From: Oncomelania hupensis | Lineage: Eukaryota > Mollusca > Gastropoda > Littorinimorpha > Pomatiopsidae | NCBI GenBank assembly: GCA_036898135.1 | Contig: CM072521.1 | Location: 65,950,483 to 66,014,482 of the forward strand | Length of the DNA stretch: 64,000 nucleotides | Direction: 5' to 3' | Shown: in pieces, positions 10,516-21,344 of the stretch | Layout: each line of letters opens with the position of its first letter | How positions within the stretch are numbered: the first letter of the stretch is position 1 | Position numbers and translations under genes: made by a program | The notes under the pieces: model-generated | The model's input: only the letters and a program-made list of their open reading frames with translations | Told to the model about the DNA's origin: nothing | The model's database searches: none

Positions 10516-13059
10516 ACCTGGTTGCACGAGTCGATTAGTGATGCCGAGGTCAGCATTGATGGGTTTACTATCGTGAGAGGGGATAGATCACGCATACACT
10601 CTGAAAAGGATGGAGGTGGCGGGGTATGTGTGTACGTCAACAGCAGATGGTGCTCTGACATCAAGGTGCATGAAAACGTCTCGACACCGCTTTATGATCT
10701 CTTGTGCATCACACTGCGTCCTTTTTACTTGCCACGAGAATTCTCCAACATCATTGTCTGTGTGGTCTATGTACCACTGTATGCTCCATCAGAGAAGACC
10801 AGAACTGCAGCAAACGCCATCAGTACATCAGTCACAGCCCTCCAGATGAAGTACCCTGATGCTCCAGTGCTGGTGTTGGGGGATTTGAACGCCTGTTCTC
10901 TTGATGATGAATTCCCAGCGCTACAGCAATATGTAACCTGTAAAACCAGAGGCCACAAGACCCTCGACGTATGTTATGGGTCCATCCCGAACGCCTATTC
11001 TTGTCAACCCTTACCCCAGCTTGGCCGCTCTGATCACTGCACGGTGTATCTCAGGCCCAAATACAAACAACTCTTGAAGCGAGTGCGGCCCAGATACATC
11101 ATGGCCCGGTCATGGTCGCAGAACTCTGTGGATGCCCTGCAGGGCTGCTTTGACTGCACGGATTGGACCACTCTCTATGACTCCAATGCTAGCATCAATC
11201 ACAACCTTGATGTGCTTACATCATACATCAAGTTTTGCCAGGATTCTGTGATGCCCCCCAGGAGAAAAAAGCTGTACCCTAACACCAAGCCCTGGTTTAC
11301 CATGGAGATTTCTGACATCCTAATGCAGAAGAGAGCAGCCTACAGAGACGGTGAAATGGTGAAGGTGGCAGAGTTCACCCGTCTGGCACGTTCAGCAGTG
11401 CGTAGGGCCAAGCTGGAGTATTCGAGAAAGGTCGAGAAGGAGTTTGGCTCTATGAACACTCGTGCCGCCTTTCAGCACCTCAAGGTCATGACTGAGGATG
11501 GCGACCCTTCTGGCACTTCCCAGACAGCTGTACCTGATCCCTTGTCATTCGCCACTGATCTCAACACCTTCTACAACAGGTTTGATACAGCCGACTACTC
11601 TGCTGAGTGCGAACGATTGATGTCGGAGGCTCCTGTTGTGGAGGGATCAGTGAGCGTATCTGAGGAGGAGGTCCGCCTTCAGTTCCAGAGGCTCAGACAG
11701 TCAAAAGCGACTGGACCGGATGGCATATCTGCAAAACTTCTCTATAATTGTGCAGACTCTCTTGCCCCAGCCTTCAGGCCAATATTCCAAGACTCTATTA
11801 ACTCTGGCATGATCCCTACCCTCTGGAAAACCTCCCACATCATTCCTGTACCCAAAAAACCCAAACCCACAGAACTAAATCATTACCGCCCTGTCGCCCT
11901 CACACCCATTCCCATGAAATGTCTTGAAAAAATCATGCTGAAAAACCTTCTCCCTTTCATTGAACCACACCTTGACCCACTTCAATTCGCTTACCGCTCG
12001 GGCAGGGGAGTGGAGGATGCAATTGCCACCTTGCTTCATAAGCTGCTAAAACACCTGGAGACGCCTGGGCACTACGCGCGTATATTGTTCGCTGATTTTT
12101 CATCAGCGTTCAACACCATACAGCGCCACACAATGGTCCAAAAACTCCAGCAGTATGATGTTCCCACTGTCATCGTCCACTGGGTCCTTGACTTCCTGTC
12201 CGACCGTCGACAGCAGGTGAGGGTTGGAGAGACTTTGTCGCCGGAGCTCACCACAAACACCGGTGCACCGCAAGGATGCTGCCTGAGTCCCTTCCTGTAC
12301 ATTACATACACCAACGACTGCAGATGTGATGTACCAACATGCTCCTGCACTAAATTTGCCGATGACTCCGCCATCCTGGGACTACTTTCCGATGCTGAGT
12401 CAGAGCAACAGTACAATCTGGCTATTGGCAACTTCACCAGGTGGTGCTCTGATCACTTCTTGGAGTTGAACATCTCGAAGACCAAGGAACTTGTTGTGGA
12501 TCCACGTCGTGACGCCCAGTTGGTGGCTCCGGTGGTGATCGGAGGTGAGGTAGTAGAGATTGTGGACACTTTCAGGTACCTCGGTGTCACCCTCGACTCT
12601 GCTTTGACGTTCAAGGAACATGTGGCGGTCACTCAGAGGAAGTGCCAGCAGAGGATGTATGTCCTTCGGAGGCTGAGGTCTTTCGATCTTGCTCCTAAAC
12701 TAATTCTGAACCTCTACCGTAGCATCATTGAACCCCTTTTAACATACTGCAGCATCATCTTTTTTCCCTTGTTGTCTGTTACTGAGAAAAATAAACTGAT
12801 TAAAATATCCAACACTGCATCAAAAATCATCTCCCTCCCAGTTCCCCCCATAACTGACATCCACAACAAAGCCCTACTCCGCAAGGCACGTACAGTCTCT
12901 GCTGACGTATGTCATCCTCTACACTCTGAGTTTGAACGACTCCCATCTGGAGTCCGGTGGAGAGTCCCAAAGGCAAAAAAGGCAAAATTTCAGCGTAGTT
13001 TCGTGCCAACTGCTATTGGCTGCCTGAACAAAGCCAATGGCAGAAGCAGAAGTCGTTAG
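10516..13059 (+). CDS. LINE ORF2-like endonuclease/reverse transcriptase, 5'-truncated but open
   Basis: An open frame of about 845 codons encodes most of a non-LTR retrotransposon ORF2. The APE-type endonuclease part has GDLNA (residues 120-124 counting from 10522), LDVCYG (148-153) and GRSDH (168-172). The RT has GPDGI (398-402), NHYRPVAL (453-460), FADFSSAFNTI (523-533), GAPQGCCLSP (581-590) and catalytic FADD (612-615). A long thumb/C-terminal region ends with a RLPSG motif near the end. The first readable codons are TWLHES after a stop at 10513, so the N-terminal endonuclease strand with its catalytic Asn/Glu is missing and no true start Met exists. The pattern fits the CR1/L2/Rex1 group. 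The RT is uninterrupted, which suggests a relatively young, 5'-truncated copy. Confidence 0.88.
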   Translation, partial: TWLHESISDAEVSIDGFTIVRGDRSRIHSEKDGGGGVCVYVNSRWCSDIKVHENVSTPLYDLLCITLRPFYLPREFSNIIVCVVYVPLYAPSEKTRTAANAISTSVTALQMKYPDAPVLVLGDLNACSLDDEFPALQQYVTCKTRGHKTLDVCYGSIPNAYSCQPLPQLGRSDHCTVYLRPKYKQLLKRVRPRYIMARSWSQNSVDALQGCFDCTDWTTLYDSNASINHNLDVLTSYIKFCQDSVMPPRRKKLYPNTKPWFTMEISDILMQKRAAYRDGEMVKVAEFTRLARSAVRRAKLEYSRKVEKEFGSMNTRAAFQHLKVMTEDGDPSGTSQTAVPDPLSFATDLNTFYNRFDTADYSAECERLMSEAPVVEGSVSVSEEEVRLQFQRLRQSKATGPDGISAKLLYNCADSLAPAFRPIFQDSINSGMIPTLWKTSHIIPVPKKPKPTELNHYRPVALTPIPMKCLEKIMLKNLLPFIEPHLDPLQFAYRSGRGVEDAIATLLHKLLKHLETPGHYARILFADFSSAFNTIQRHTMVQKLQQYDVPTVIVHWVLDFLSDRRQQVRVGETLSPELTTNTGAPQGCCLSPFLYITYTNDCRCDVPTCSCTKFADDSAILGLLSDAESEQQYNLAIGNFTRWCSDHFLELNISKTKELVVDPRRDAQLVAPVVIGGEVVEIVDTFRYLGVTLDSALTFKEHVAVTQRKCQQRMYVLRRLRSFDLAPKLILNLYRSIIEPLLTYCSIIFFPLLSVTEKNKLIKISNTASKIISLPVPPITDIHNKALLRKARTVSADVCHPLHSEFERLPSGVRWRVPKAKKAKFQRSFVPTAIGCLNKANGRSRSR

Positions 13060-13910
13060 CAGATCAATGGGAAGACTGCACAGCATTGTTAATCACCCCC
13101 CCCCCCCCCCCCCCCCTTCTACTACTTACTCCTCCTGACAGTACTTTTTCTGCTTAAATCTGTTGATGTACTTTACTTGTACTGGCACTTGTGTGTGTGT
13201 GTGTAGTGTCATTACTGTTTTAAATATTGTAACCTACAATATAAAATATATGGTATACACTTTTAATACACAAAATAAATAATATGTGGATTTGTGGATT
13301 GTTTCCTTAGAACTGTTTTTACTTTAAACAGTGTAATATGTGCATGGTCTATTGATTTATAATTATAGCCTGGCATGCCCTCATAATCAAGAAGTAGTTT
13401 TAGGTGTTTTTTAAGTTATTATATCTTATGTTTGTTATTAAGTAGTAATTAATTAAGGTATTGTTTGTTCCATGTTAGTTTATAGTTGTAGTCAATGTTT
13501 GGAAGGTTTGATATTGTAGACTAATGAACGTAGTCCAATGTGTTTTGTTGACGTAGGCCAAACAAGGTCGGGGTCACAGGTTGCGAACCTAACTTAGAAC
13601 AAGTACGTAGCCTACCTGCTTCCTGTTGCATTTAGATCCACTAGTAATCTTCATCGTATGTCCCTTCCTCAAGTGATACCTCAATCCTAGTATTCCATCG
13701 TAATCCCATCAGGTGCACAACACGTTTGCCTCACCTATTTTGATAAATAATATCAACTGAAATTCCAGCACCTTCTCATAGCTGCCACTGTTTCCCTCTC
13801 AATTCTACATCACTTAGGCTTTCTGCGCATACCATCCGCGCACAGGCCAGGGTTCGCGACCTGTGACCTGACCTGCCCGTGAGGCATGTCTCATAGGCAT
13901 AAGCCTACGT
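13060..13910 (+). other. LINE 3' flank, no gene
   Basis: A C homopolymer lies at 13096-13116, a (TG)n run near 13190-13204, then AT-rich sequence. The exact 3' end of the LINE is not visible. The C run may be miscalled in length. Confidence 0.5.
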
Positions 13911-13911
13911 C

Positions 13912-13985
<74 letters not shown>
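13911..13985. repeat. (ATT)n microsatellite
   Basis: Pure ATT tract of about 25 units. Confidence 0.97.
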
Positions 13986-13986
<1 letters not shown>

Positions 13987-14097
13987 GCGTTTTTCATTAA
14001 GATGCATTGTCATTTTCTTTTGATTAGGTAGATGTGTTATTGGTTTATTTTTATCTTGATTGAATTATGTTCCTGTTGCTGTGGCATGCGGTGAGGA

Positions 14098-14266
14098 TGT
14101 TGTGTGTGTGTGTGTGCTCGTGTGTGTGTGCGTGAGGACACGCGTGTATATATACGCGTGTGTGTGTGTGTGTGCGTGTGTGTGTCTGAGATGTGCAAAT
14201 ATTTATCTATTCAAGGCCCGGATACTGTGGGTGTGGATGTGTGTGTGTGTGTGTGTGTGTGTGTGA

Positions 14267-14297
<31 letters not shown>

Positions 14298-14312
14298 GGT
14301 GTGTGTGGATAT
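14098..14312. repeat. (GT)n-rich microsatellite block
   Basis: Several GT runs are separated by short unique sequence. The cysteine/valine frames across it are artefacts. Confidence 0.95.
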
Positions 14313-14329
14313 ATTAGGTGGCAGTGAAG

Positions 14330-14521
14330 CTAATGATATGCTTGACTGTATATTGTTCTTATGAGTCATATCTTATCTTATACCTTGTATTTTTAAACTG
14401 TTTATGTTTTTAAATTTAATATTTAATATTTTGTAATATTTATAAAAAATATCGCAGGCTACTGATGTCACCCACATCTTCCATCTTTTTGGAATAAAGA
14501 ATTGTTGACTTGACTTGACTT
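14330..14521 (+). mobile_element. Retroposon 3' end with (TTGAC)n tail
   Basis: AT-rich sequence ends in TTTGGAATAAAGAATTG followed by repeated TTGAC. This is the simple-repeat tail style of LINE 3' ends, comparable with the TTGAA tail at 4.7 kb. No coding part is attached. Confidence 0.45.
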
Positions 14522-14644
14522 AAACCATATGGCTTACAAGATACCCCGTGCGTTCAGTCCCTCCACAGTTATCTCCTTCTCCTTCCAGTTTTTCTGCCTG
14601 CAAAACTGTTTCCGTACTGCGCACATCAAATAGTGACATGGAGT

Positions 14645-15155
14645 TAGTTAGTTATTCATTGCTTACAGGATCCAGCGGACTGCAAACAGCCGAATCAGGA
14701 CCTCATAATCAAGACCACAACCTCGTTGAAAGAGGACGTACATATAGCCCTGATCCGCATAAAAGATCTGCTAAAACAATCCCAGTGGTAACACTGAAGG
14801 CACTCCACCAGACGGTCACTGTACAATAAAGGCATCCCAAGCAGGGGACGCTGAGGCTATACTCGGTTACAAAAACCAAATAGAATACAAACATCATTCT
14901 AAAATAGCAACAAAACACATACATATAAAATGCCTACATTGCTAAATAATAATATCGTAGGAAGCCCTAGTGGCCATTTGGCAGAAAGCGTCCAATATTC
15001 CCAAGCTGATACAACAGACCTCGCACACAAATGAGGAGTTTTGTCCCGGAAGGGTTTTCAAGAAAAAAGGTAGGTGACTGGTCTAGCGAAGAAAAAGACA
15101 GTATAGTAGATTGATAGAACAGAGTAGGAATGAGAAAGAACAAAGTGTTACGGAG
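14645..15155 (-). mobile_element. 582-bp-family retroposon, minus strand, 5'-truncated
   Basis: GATCCAGCGGACTGCAAACA, CAATAAAGGCATCCCAAGCA, AGTGGCCATTTGGCAGAAAG and GGTGACTGGTCTAGCGAAGA are reverse complements of segments of the element at 8287-8868, in the same order. The terminal 5' sequence with the TATAAATAG string is missing. No coding capacity. Confidence 0.85.
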
Positions 15156-15159
15156 TACC

Positions 15160-16415
15160 TTACACTGCCCACACAATGAATTAACACGAAAAGGTTCAAC
15201 ACAGAACAATTACACCCACTGACTGTCTACATGCATCTCGTCTCATATTACAAAACATGTCTGCCTTCCCTTGAAAACATGACTGAATTCCAATAGCTCG
15301 TGACACATCTAAACAGTTTGCCATAATTATGCTTACAAAATGTACCCATCAACTGCAAAACCTTTATGTAATGAAGTTGTTTCTATTGCATTTTAAATTC
15401 TTTTCTGAAAAAATCTCATCAGTTAAATCTATACCAGTTTAGATCTATTACCTGTTTGTTCATCGATTTTACAATAGGCCTGATACGAAAAAAAAAACAG
15501 TTTTAGAGACCCTTCAATGAGCAGACCATCAAAAAAATTGGAATGGACAACAAGCCTGTGATGCATAATCATAACCGACGACTCTACTATGCACTGAATC
15601 TCTCGTTTTGTTTTGTTTTTAAGCAGAATTTTTATTATTGACGAGACAAGTAAACAATGCATGGAGAACATAAAGGGCACACAAAAAGCAAAGCTTAAAT
15701 AAGTGCTACCCTTTTCACAAATGAAAGCAATGAATCTCTCGTTCCAGGCACTTTTCTACACTGTGCTAAAAACCTGGTTATCACTGGATTTTGAGTAGAA
15801 AAATAATCAGGATTTACCTTCGTTTGTCTTTTGGAAACCGGTCAAACGACTTTTCTTTGCAGTCAAACTTACATCGGGAGTTGTCGCCCATGTATTCATT
15901 GTCGATCACGGAGCCAGGGAAAGTCACTCCGCCGATAAGCTCTAGAACTGACGTCAAGAAATGGCTTCAGTGTCCTATCTCGATCCCATTTAAAATAGCT
16001 GATGGCCCGAGCTAGGCGTCGAGAAAGGCCAACCTGTCAGCAGCTGTTCGAGGGTACTTTTTTTCCCTTTTCGTCGTAAAAAAAATGTTCGTCCATCTTG
16101 ATGACCTACTTCGTACTTGTTTAAGGATAATGGTTAGCCCGGTCACTCTGCGGCTTAGCTGCAATATTTACTGTATTCCTGATATTGTATTTGTTATATG
16201 TATGTGAATGTATTAATAACCAAGTTTGTTTATGTTTTTATTTCTGCATATATGTGCGATAGGGGTGCATAAGATGACTGTGTGAGTAAGAAAACGAACG
16301 AATCTCGAAAACTGTTATTTTATTTTATTATTTTTTTTAATGTAAGCGTTATTAAGAATTGTCGGTTATTTTTCAAGCTTTTATCTTAGTTAGATAGTTT
16401 TTAGTCATTGTTTAC
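15160..16415. other. Unassigned stretch
   Basis: I recognise no repeat, tail or gene. Frames at 15429-15680 (minus) and 15791-16015 (plus) have no motif or partner exon. Confidence 0.45.
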
Positions 16416-16726
16416 AGGGGCCAGCGGACTGCAAAGGGCCGAATCATGACCACAACTTGGTTCAAAGAGGACTCACCCCTGATCCGTTTCAAAGATCTGC
16501 TGACTCAACCAACATCGACACGAACACGGACAGGGTTTTGATATGATGATGATCATCATTGTGGTCAAGGTGGCGACATGGTGATTCGTCCTTACCTCTA
16601 ACGCAATAGGATGTTAAGCTTCGTTATTCCCTGATGGTAACACCGAAGGCACTCGCCAGCCGGTCATTTTACAATAAAGGCATCCCATGCAGGGGACGCT
16701 GAGGCTGTACTCGTAATCTATCAAAT

Positions 16727-17343
16727 TGTTACGTTGAAACGAACGAAAGTATGTCTAAAATGCGCACGATAGATCTAATCGTTTCGTTTTGCAAAGTATT
16801 CAATAATGGAGTTTATTTACCTTTGATTTGAGTTTGCATTGTTGTTAGGAGAGGCTTTGTATAACGTTGATAATTTTCGTTAGTCGATATTGTTGGAGAA
16901 TCTTCTGGATCCGTTTGTTTACTATCGATCGAAGCTTCTTGATGGACGTAGATAATGGAGAACATTCTTTTGACATGTATGACGTAAGTCAGTGATGACG
17001 ATCTTTTATTCGATTGGTGGCAGTGCGTCATTTCTACTGTATTCGAAATTCTTCCGGAAGAGAGAGAGATTATAAAATTGTGTGCCGCACTGTTGTTGAG
17101 ATATAGTAAAGTTGTTGATAGAGAGTGGCTGTGAAAGTTGTTGAGTTGAGTTGAGGATTGTATGCAGTTGTTGATGTATGCTGAATAAAAGTGGAAAACT
17201 TCATACGTCGACTTTGTGACTTGTATGCTGTTTGGACGGGCTGCGTGGATAAACGAATCTGAGTTACACAACTATCAGGAATTCAAGCATCGGGGCTGAA
17301 TCAAATACTGATAGAAAACACCAACATCAAATCGAGTGTAACA
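16727..17343 (+). repeat. 5' LTR of the Gypsy element
   Basis: This 617-base direct repeat matches 21650-22266. The only difference I found is GGATCC here against GAATCC in the 3' copy (about 16906). A TATA-like TATAAAA is at 17071 and AATAAA at 17184, placing the U3/R/U5 junctions near 17.1-17.2 kb. An antisense 152-codon frame crosses it and is probably incidental. Confidence 0.95.
17071..17077 (+). promoter_or_regulatory. TATA-like box in the 5' LTR
   Basis: TATAAAA lies about 110 bases upstream of the AATAAA signal within the LTR. This is the usual arrangement of U3 promoter before the R polyadenylation signal. Confidence 0.5.
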
Positions 17344-17346
17344 TTT

Positions 17347-17366
17347 TGGGGGTCAAGCCGCGATTC
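17347..17366 (+). promoter_or_regulatory. Putative tRNA primer-binding site
   Basis: TGGGGGTCAAGCCGCGATTC begins three bases after the 5' LTR. Its complement reads like a tRNA 3' end: a T-loop remnant GAAT, a five-base stem with the conserved C, an acceptor strand and terminal CCA. I cannot assign the tRNA isotype. Confidence 0.5.
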
Positions 17367-17807
17367 ACGCCATAGCCAAGGGTTCAACTGCTACAACGAG
17401 CGAGTCAACGTTACGAGAGGCAGTCATCGAGGGTAGCCGCCAACGAGTTGCGTCGAGAGGGGCCAACATACTGGGACTACATCACCGATAGGTTCGGGTT
17501 GACTGCAAGGGCGTGTAGTCGCTGAAGAGTTGCTTCGTGAGCGAACAACAGATCGGGACTACGTGGCTGCCGTAAGACTACGTCGAGGGACAGTCTCGGA
17601 GCTACATCGCCAGTGTTACAGAGAGCGGCGAGCGGACGTCGCGTCTACTTCAGCACAGGAGCGTGTACATCAACACCAGCGTGGTGCAGCGTCGCATACG
17701 ACGAGGACAGCGGGGCCTGCGTCAGCGAAGGCGACTAGTGACAAGCATCAGCGCTACTGCAGAAAGCGTGCTGTTCTAGAACAGTCTAGAAAGGTACAGC
17801 ACAGTCA

Positions 17808-17872
17808 AGAACTTTCCAGAAAAGAACTTTCCAGAAAGGAACTTTCCAGAAAAGAACTTTCCAGAAAAGCAT
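17808..17872 (+). repeat. 15-bp tandem repeat in the Gypsy leader
   Basis: GAACTTTCCAGAAAA recurs four times just before the polyprotein start. A 126-codon frame at 17530-17910 crosses it, but it shows only repeated SRKEL residues and no Gag motif. Confidence 0.85.
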
Positions 17873-17876
17873 CAAG

Positions 17877-20800
17877 ATGGCTGACTTCTGGCAGAAAGGG
17901 GTTGAACTAAATCTAAAAGGCAAACAGCTGACGGAGTACGTCAAATGCCAGGAGAGAATATTGCGTGAAGAAAGAGAAGAACAGCGACGGCGCGAAGAAA
18001 GAGAATTAGAAGAGAAGCGTCGCCGAGAAGAAAGAGAAGAGCGGCGTCAAGAAAGAGAGATGGAAGAGAGACGATTAGAAGCTGAGCGTCAATACCAGCT
18101 AGAGTTGGCGCGTATCCAAAACAATCAGCATGCGCCACAAGTTATCAGTGACAACAAAGCTCCAAAATTGCCAGCGTTTGTCGACGGGAAGGACCAGATC
18201 GACAGTTATTTGGCGAGATTTGAAAGGTTTGCCAAAAGCTCCAACTGGCAACCTCAAGACTGGGCGATTCGACTAAGTGCACTTCTGACGGGGCAAGCAC
18301 TCGACGTCTACACCAGATTGTCGGACGATGACGCTAAAGACTACGACGTCTTGAAAGAGGCCCTATTGCAGTGCTACAACTTTACAGAGAAGGGCTACCG
18401 TAAACGCTTCCGTGAATGCCGGCCTAAGTCAGACGAGACGCCAAAGCAGTTTGTGGAGCGCCTGTCGTCATATCTACACAAGTGGGTGGAGTTATCAGGC
18501 GAAAGGAAGTCTTACGACAGTCTCCATGACCTGATCGTGAAGGAACAATTTCTCAATGCCTGTCACAAGGACCTAGCGACCCACTTAGAAGAACAAAAGC
18601 TGCAGACGCTTAAAGATGTGACTGAGGCTGCTGAAAGATATCTCATCGCTCATGGGAAGACCCTGGGGCCACCCAGCGCGACGAAACATTTTCAGAAGAC
18701 TGGAAACCATGTGAACCAGATCCAGGGGAGTCAGACGAGCCAGAGACACACGGGCTCCACGCCTCCTCCCAGGGAAGGGCATTCAAGAGGCTGTTTCACC
18801 TGCAACGCTACAGACCACAGGGCGGCTAATTGTCCTCAAAACAAAAGTAGCGGACAGCGGAGCAGTACGGACAACGCAGCGGCGGGCAACCGGCAGAGAC
18901 GTTTCTCCAATCAACGGCAAAACAGTAGATCTGACCATCAAGTGTGCGGCGGGAGCGTCATTCTTCCGAGTGATACCAAGCGCACAGCTACTCCTGCGGA
19001 CGTGCAAGAGTGCATGACCGATGGCCAACTTCTCCTTGCCAACGGAAAATCCATCCCCGTCGTCGCCAGCGCAGCTGTGACCGTCCAGAACATGCCTGTT
19101 TCAAAGGGACGCGTCGGAAATCATGAAGTGACTGTTTTAAGAGACTCTGGCTGCAGTGGGGTCATCGTCAGAGAAGACCTAATCGCTAAAGAACAGTTCA
19201 CTGGCGATTCAAAATGGACACTTATGGCCGACAGCAAATGTGTGAGAGCGCCAGTTGCGAAAATTCATGTCAACACCCCTTTCTACATAGGCGAAGTCGA
19301 AGCGATTTGCCTGAAGAAGCCGCTGTATGATTTGATGATCGGGAATATCGACGGCGCGAGACGACCCGACGACCCCGATCCAGAATGGAGTCCTGCCTCA
19401 ACCCAACGCGTCGAAGTTGTGGAGGAGGATCCATTGCCATTTCCCGATGGAGACCTTTCAGAGCTGCTACGGGACAATGTGGCTACTCCGGCTCAGCCCT
19501 GCCGACCAGAGATCGTCGGTGCTGTTACTACCAGGGCCCAGGCCAAGAGAGACAAGACGTCTACGCCACTGAAGGTCGCCGACAACTCCAAAGCTGCCAT
19601 CGTGGACAGAGATAAGCTGATCCAGCTCCAGGAAGCTGACAGCACTTTAAACAAGTACAGGAACCGCCAAGACCACGTGACCAAGGGCAGTGGCACGGTC
19701 TATTTCGAGGTGAAGGCCAAAATCCTGTACAGAATCTTCCAGCATCCGAGGGTCAACGGAGGTAAACCACTACGTCAAGTATTGGTACCGTTACCCCTAA
19801 GGCGCCAGGTGATGGAAGTAGCGCATGACTCGATCATGGGAGGTCACCTGGGTATCAAGAAGACGTCGGATAGAATCCAGGCGGTGTTCTACTGGCCAGG
19901 ACTTCATGCGGACGTCAGCCGTTTCTGCCGATCATGTGACATTTGCCAGAAGACCATACCTCGAGGAAGGGTCCCGAAAGTGCCTATGCAGAGGATGCCT
20001 CTGATCGACCGACCTTTCAAGAGGGTGGCCTTAGACTTAATCGGCGAAATAAGACCTCCGAGTGAAGAAGGTCATCGATGGGTACTGACTTTAGTGGACT
20101 ATGCGACTCGGTACCCAGAAGCAGTGCCACTGAAGAAGATTGACACTGAAACTGTAGCAGAGGCACTGGTGGACATGTTCAGTAGACTTGGAGTGCCTGA
20201 AGAAATTCTGACAGACCTCGGGACGCAGTTCGTCTCTGACTGCATGAAGGAGGTCAACAGACTGCTGAGCATCCGGCATTTGACTACGACACCCTACCAT
20301 CCGATGTGCAACGGGCTTGTCGAAAAGTTCAATGCTACGTTGAAGTCCACCCTGAAGAAACTGTGCAGCGAGCAGCCCAGACAATGGCATCGCTATATCA
20401 ACGCCTTACTTTTCGCCTACAGAGAAGTACCGCAGGAGTCCACCGGCTTTTCTCCGTTCGAGCTGTTGTACGGAAGAACCATCCGAGGGCCGATGCACAT
20501 CCTGAAAGAACTGTGGACGAAAGAAGTAGGCACCCCAGAGGTGAAGAACAGCTACCAGAACGTGTTTGAGCTACGGGAGAAGCTGGAGCAGACTCTCGAG
20601 ATAGCCAGAGAAAACCTGAAGAAATCCCAGGACTGTGGAAAGCACTACTATGATCGTAGGGCTGTGAACAGGAAGTTCAAACCTGGCAACAAAGTGCTGG
20701 TGCTGCTACCTACTGATCACAATAAGTTGCTGATGCAGTGGAAAGGCCCGTACGAAGTGGAGACCGTGGTGGGGATCAACGACTATAAGGTGAAGGTCGG

Positions 20801-21341
20801 CCAGCATTCCAAGATATACCACGCCAACCTCCTTAAGCTGTACGTGGAGAGGCCGCCAGAGACTGTACATGCAGCAACAGCAGCTGAGACCGACGACAGC
20901 TTTGACAGCGAAGAACTGTTGGAACTTGGAGACTTCCACAGCAAAGAAGGCATCGATGACGTTAAGCTAGGACCAGGCTTGACGGAAGGTCAAAGGTTGG
21001 AGCTCAAGGACCTTATGGGCGAGTTTCCCCATAGCTTCAGCGATGTCCCAGGTTCTACGACTTTGGTCGAACATGAAGTCCACACCCAGACCTGGAAGGA
21101 GCATCTGCAGACCTTGAGGGAGCTGTTCCACCGTCCCGCAGAAGCCAACCTGACCGTGAGACCCAGCGAATGCATTCTGGGAGCTGACAACGTCGACTGC
21201 GTCGGACATCCGACGGAAGAAAAAGACAACGGAGGATGCACTGACTCCAGGAAAGCCCACGTGATCGTCGTCTTTGACCCTGGGCCGATGACGACCGCAA
21301 CTGACGAGGGCGTCGATTCCTTGCGAACGAAAGAACATTGA
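17877..21341 (+). CDS. Gag-protease-integrase-(RT remnant) polyprotein of the Gypsy element
   Basis: The start AAGATGG gives 1,154 residues. In order: a charged coiled coil (26-85); a capsid-like Gag region (about 110-255) whose part from YNFTEKGYRKRF to DVTEAAERYL resembles the SCAN domain; a CCHC knuckle CFTCNATDHRAANC (306-319); a protease motif RDSGCSGVIV (422-431); an integrase HHCC finger (H650, H657, C684, C687), DDE triad (D720, D780, E816 in NGLVEKFNATLK) and a GPY module (957-959). RT sequence comes after integrase: the lead-in LMGEFPHSFSDVPGS (1046-1060), then TWKEHLQTLRELFHR and TVRPSECILG (1072-1102), normally separated by about 150 residues holding YxDD. That core and RNase H are missing; the last 40 residues match nothing I know. 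Confidence 0.92.
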   Translation: MADFWQKGVELNLKGKQLTEYVKCQERILREEREEQRRREERELEEKRRREEREERRQEREMEERRLEAERQYQLELARIQNNQHAPQVISDNKAPKLPAFVDGKDQIDSYLARFERFAKSSNWQPQDWAIRLSALLTGQALDVYTRLSDDDAKDYDVLKEALLQCYNFTEKGYRKRFRECRPKSDETPKQFVERLSSYLHKWVELSGERKSYDSLHDLIVKEQFLNACHKDLATHLEEQKLQTLKDVTEAAERYLIAHGKTLGPPSATKHFQKTGNHVNQIQGSQTSQRHTGSTPPPREGHSRGCFTCNATDHRAANCPQNKSSGQRSSTDNAAAGNRQRRFSNQRQNSRSDHQVCGGSVILPSDTKRTATPADVQECMTDGQLLLANGKSIPVVASAAVTVQNMPVSKGRVGNHEVTVLRDSGCSGVIVREDLIAKEQFTGDSKWTLMADSKCVRAPVAKIHVNTPFYIGEVEAICLKKPLYDLMIGNIDGARRPDDPDPEWSPASTQRVEVVEEDPLPFPDGDLSELLRDNVATPAQPCRPEIVGAVTTRAQAKRDKTSTPLKVADNSKAAIVDRDKLIQLQEADSTLNKYRNRQDHVTKGSGTVYFEVKAKILYRIFQHPRVNGGKPLRQVLVPLPLRRQVMEVAHDSIMGGHLGIKKTSDRIQAVFYWPGLHADVSRFCRSCDICQKTIPRGRVPKVPMQRMPLIDRPFKRVALDLIGEIRPPSEEGHRWVLTLVDYATRYPEAVPLKKIDTETVAEALVDMFSRLGVPEEILTDLGTQFVSDCMKEVNRLLSIRHLTTTPYHPMCNGLVEKFNATLKSTLKKLCSEQPRQWHRYINALLFAYREVPQESTGFSPFELLYGRTIRGPMHILKELWTKEVGTPEVKNSYQNVFELREKLEQTLEIARENLKKSQDCGKHYYDRRAVNRKFKPGNKVLVLLPTDHNKLLMQWKGPYEVETVVGINDYKVKVGQHSKIYHANLLKLYVERPPETVHAATAAETDDSFDSEELLELGDFHSKEGIDDVKLGPGLTEGQRLELKDLMGEFPHSFSDVPGSTTLVEHEVHTQTWKEHLQTLRELFHRPAEANLTVRPSECILGADNVDCVGHPTEEKDNGGCTDSRKAHVIVVFDPGPMTTATDEGVDSLRTKEH

Positions 21342-21344
21342 CTG

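Noticed and set aside
17530..17910. 126-codon frame as a separate Gag or accessory protein
   Set aside because: It overlaps the true polyprotein start in another frame, its C-terminus is the 15-bp leader repeat, and it has no motif.
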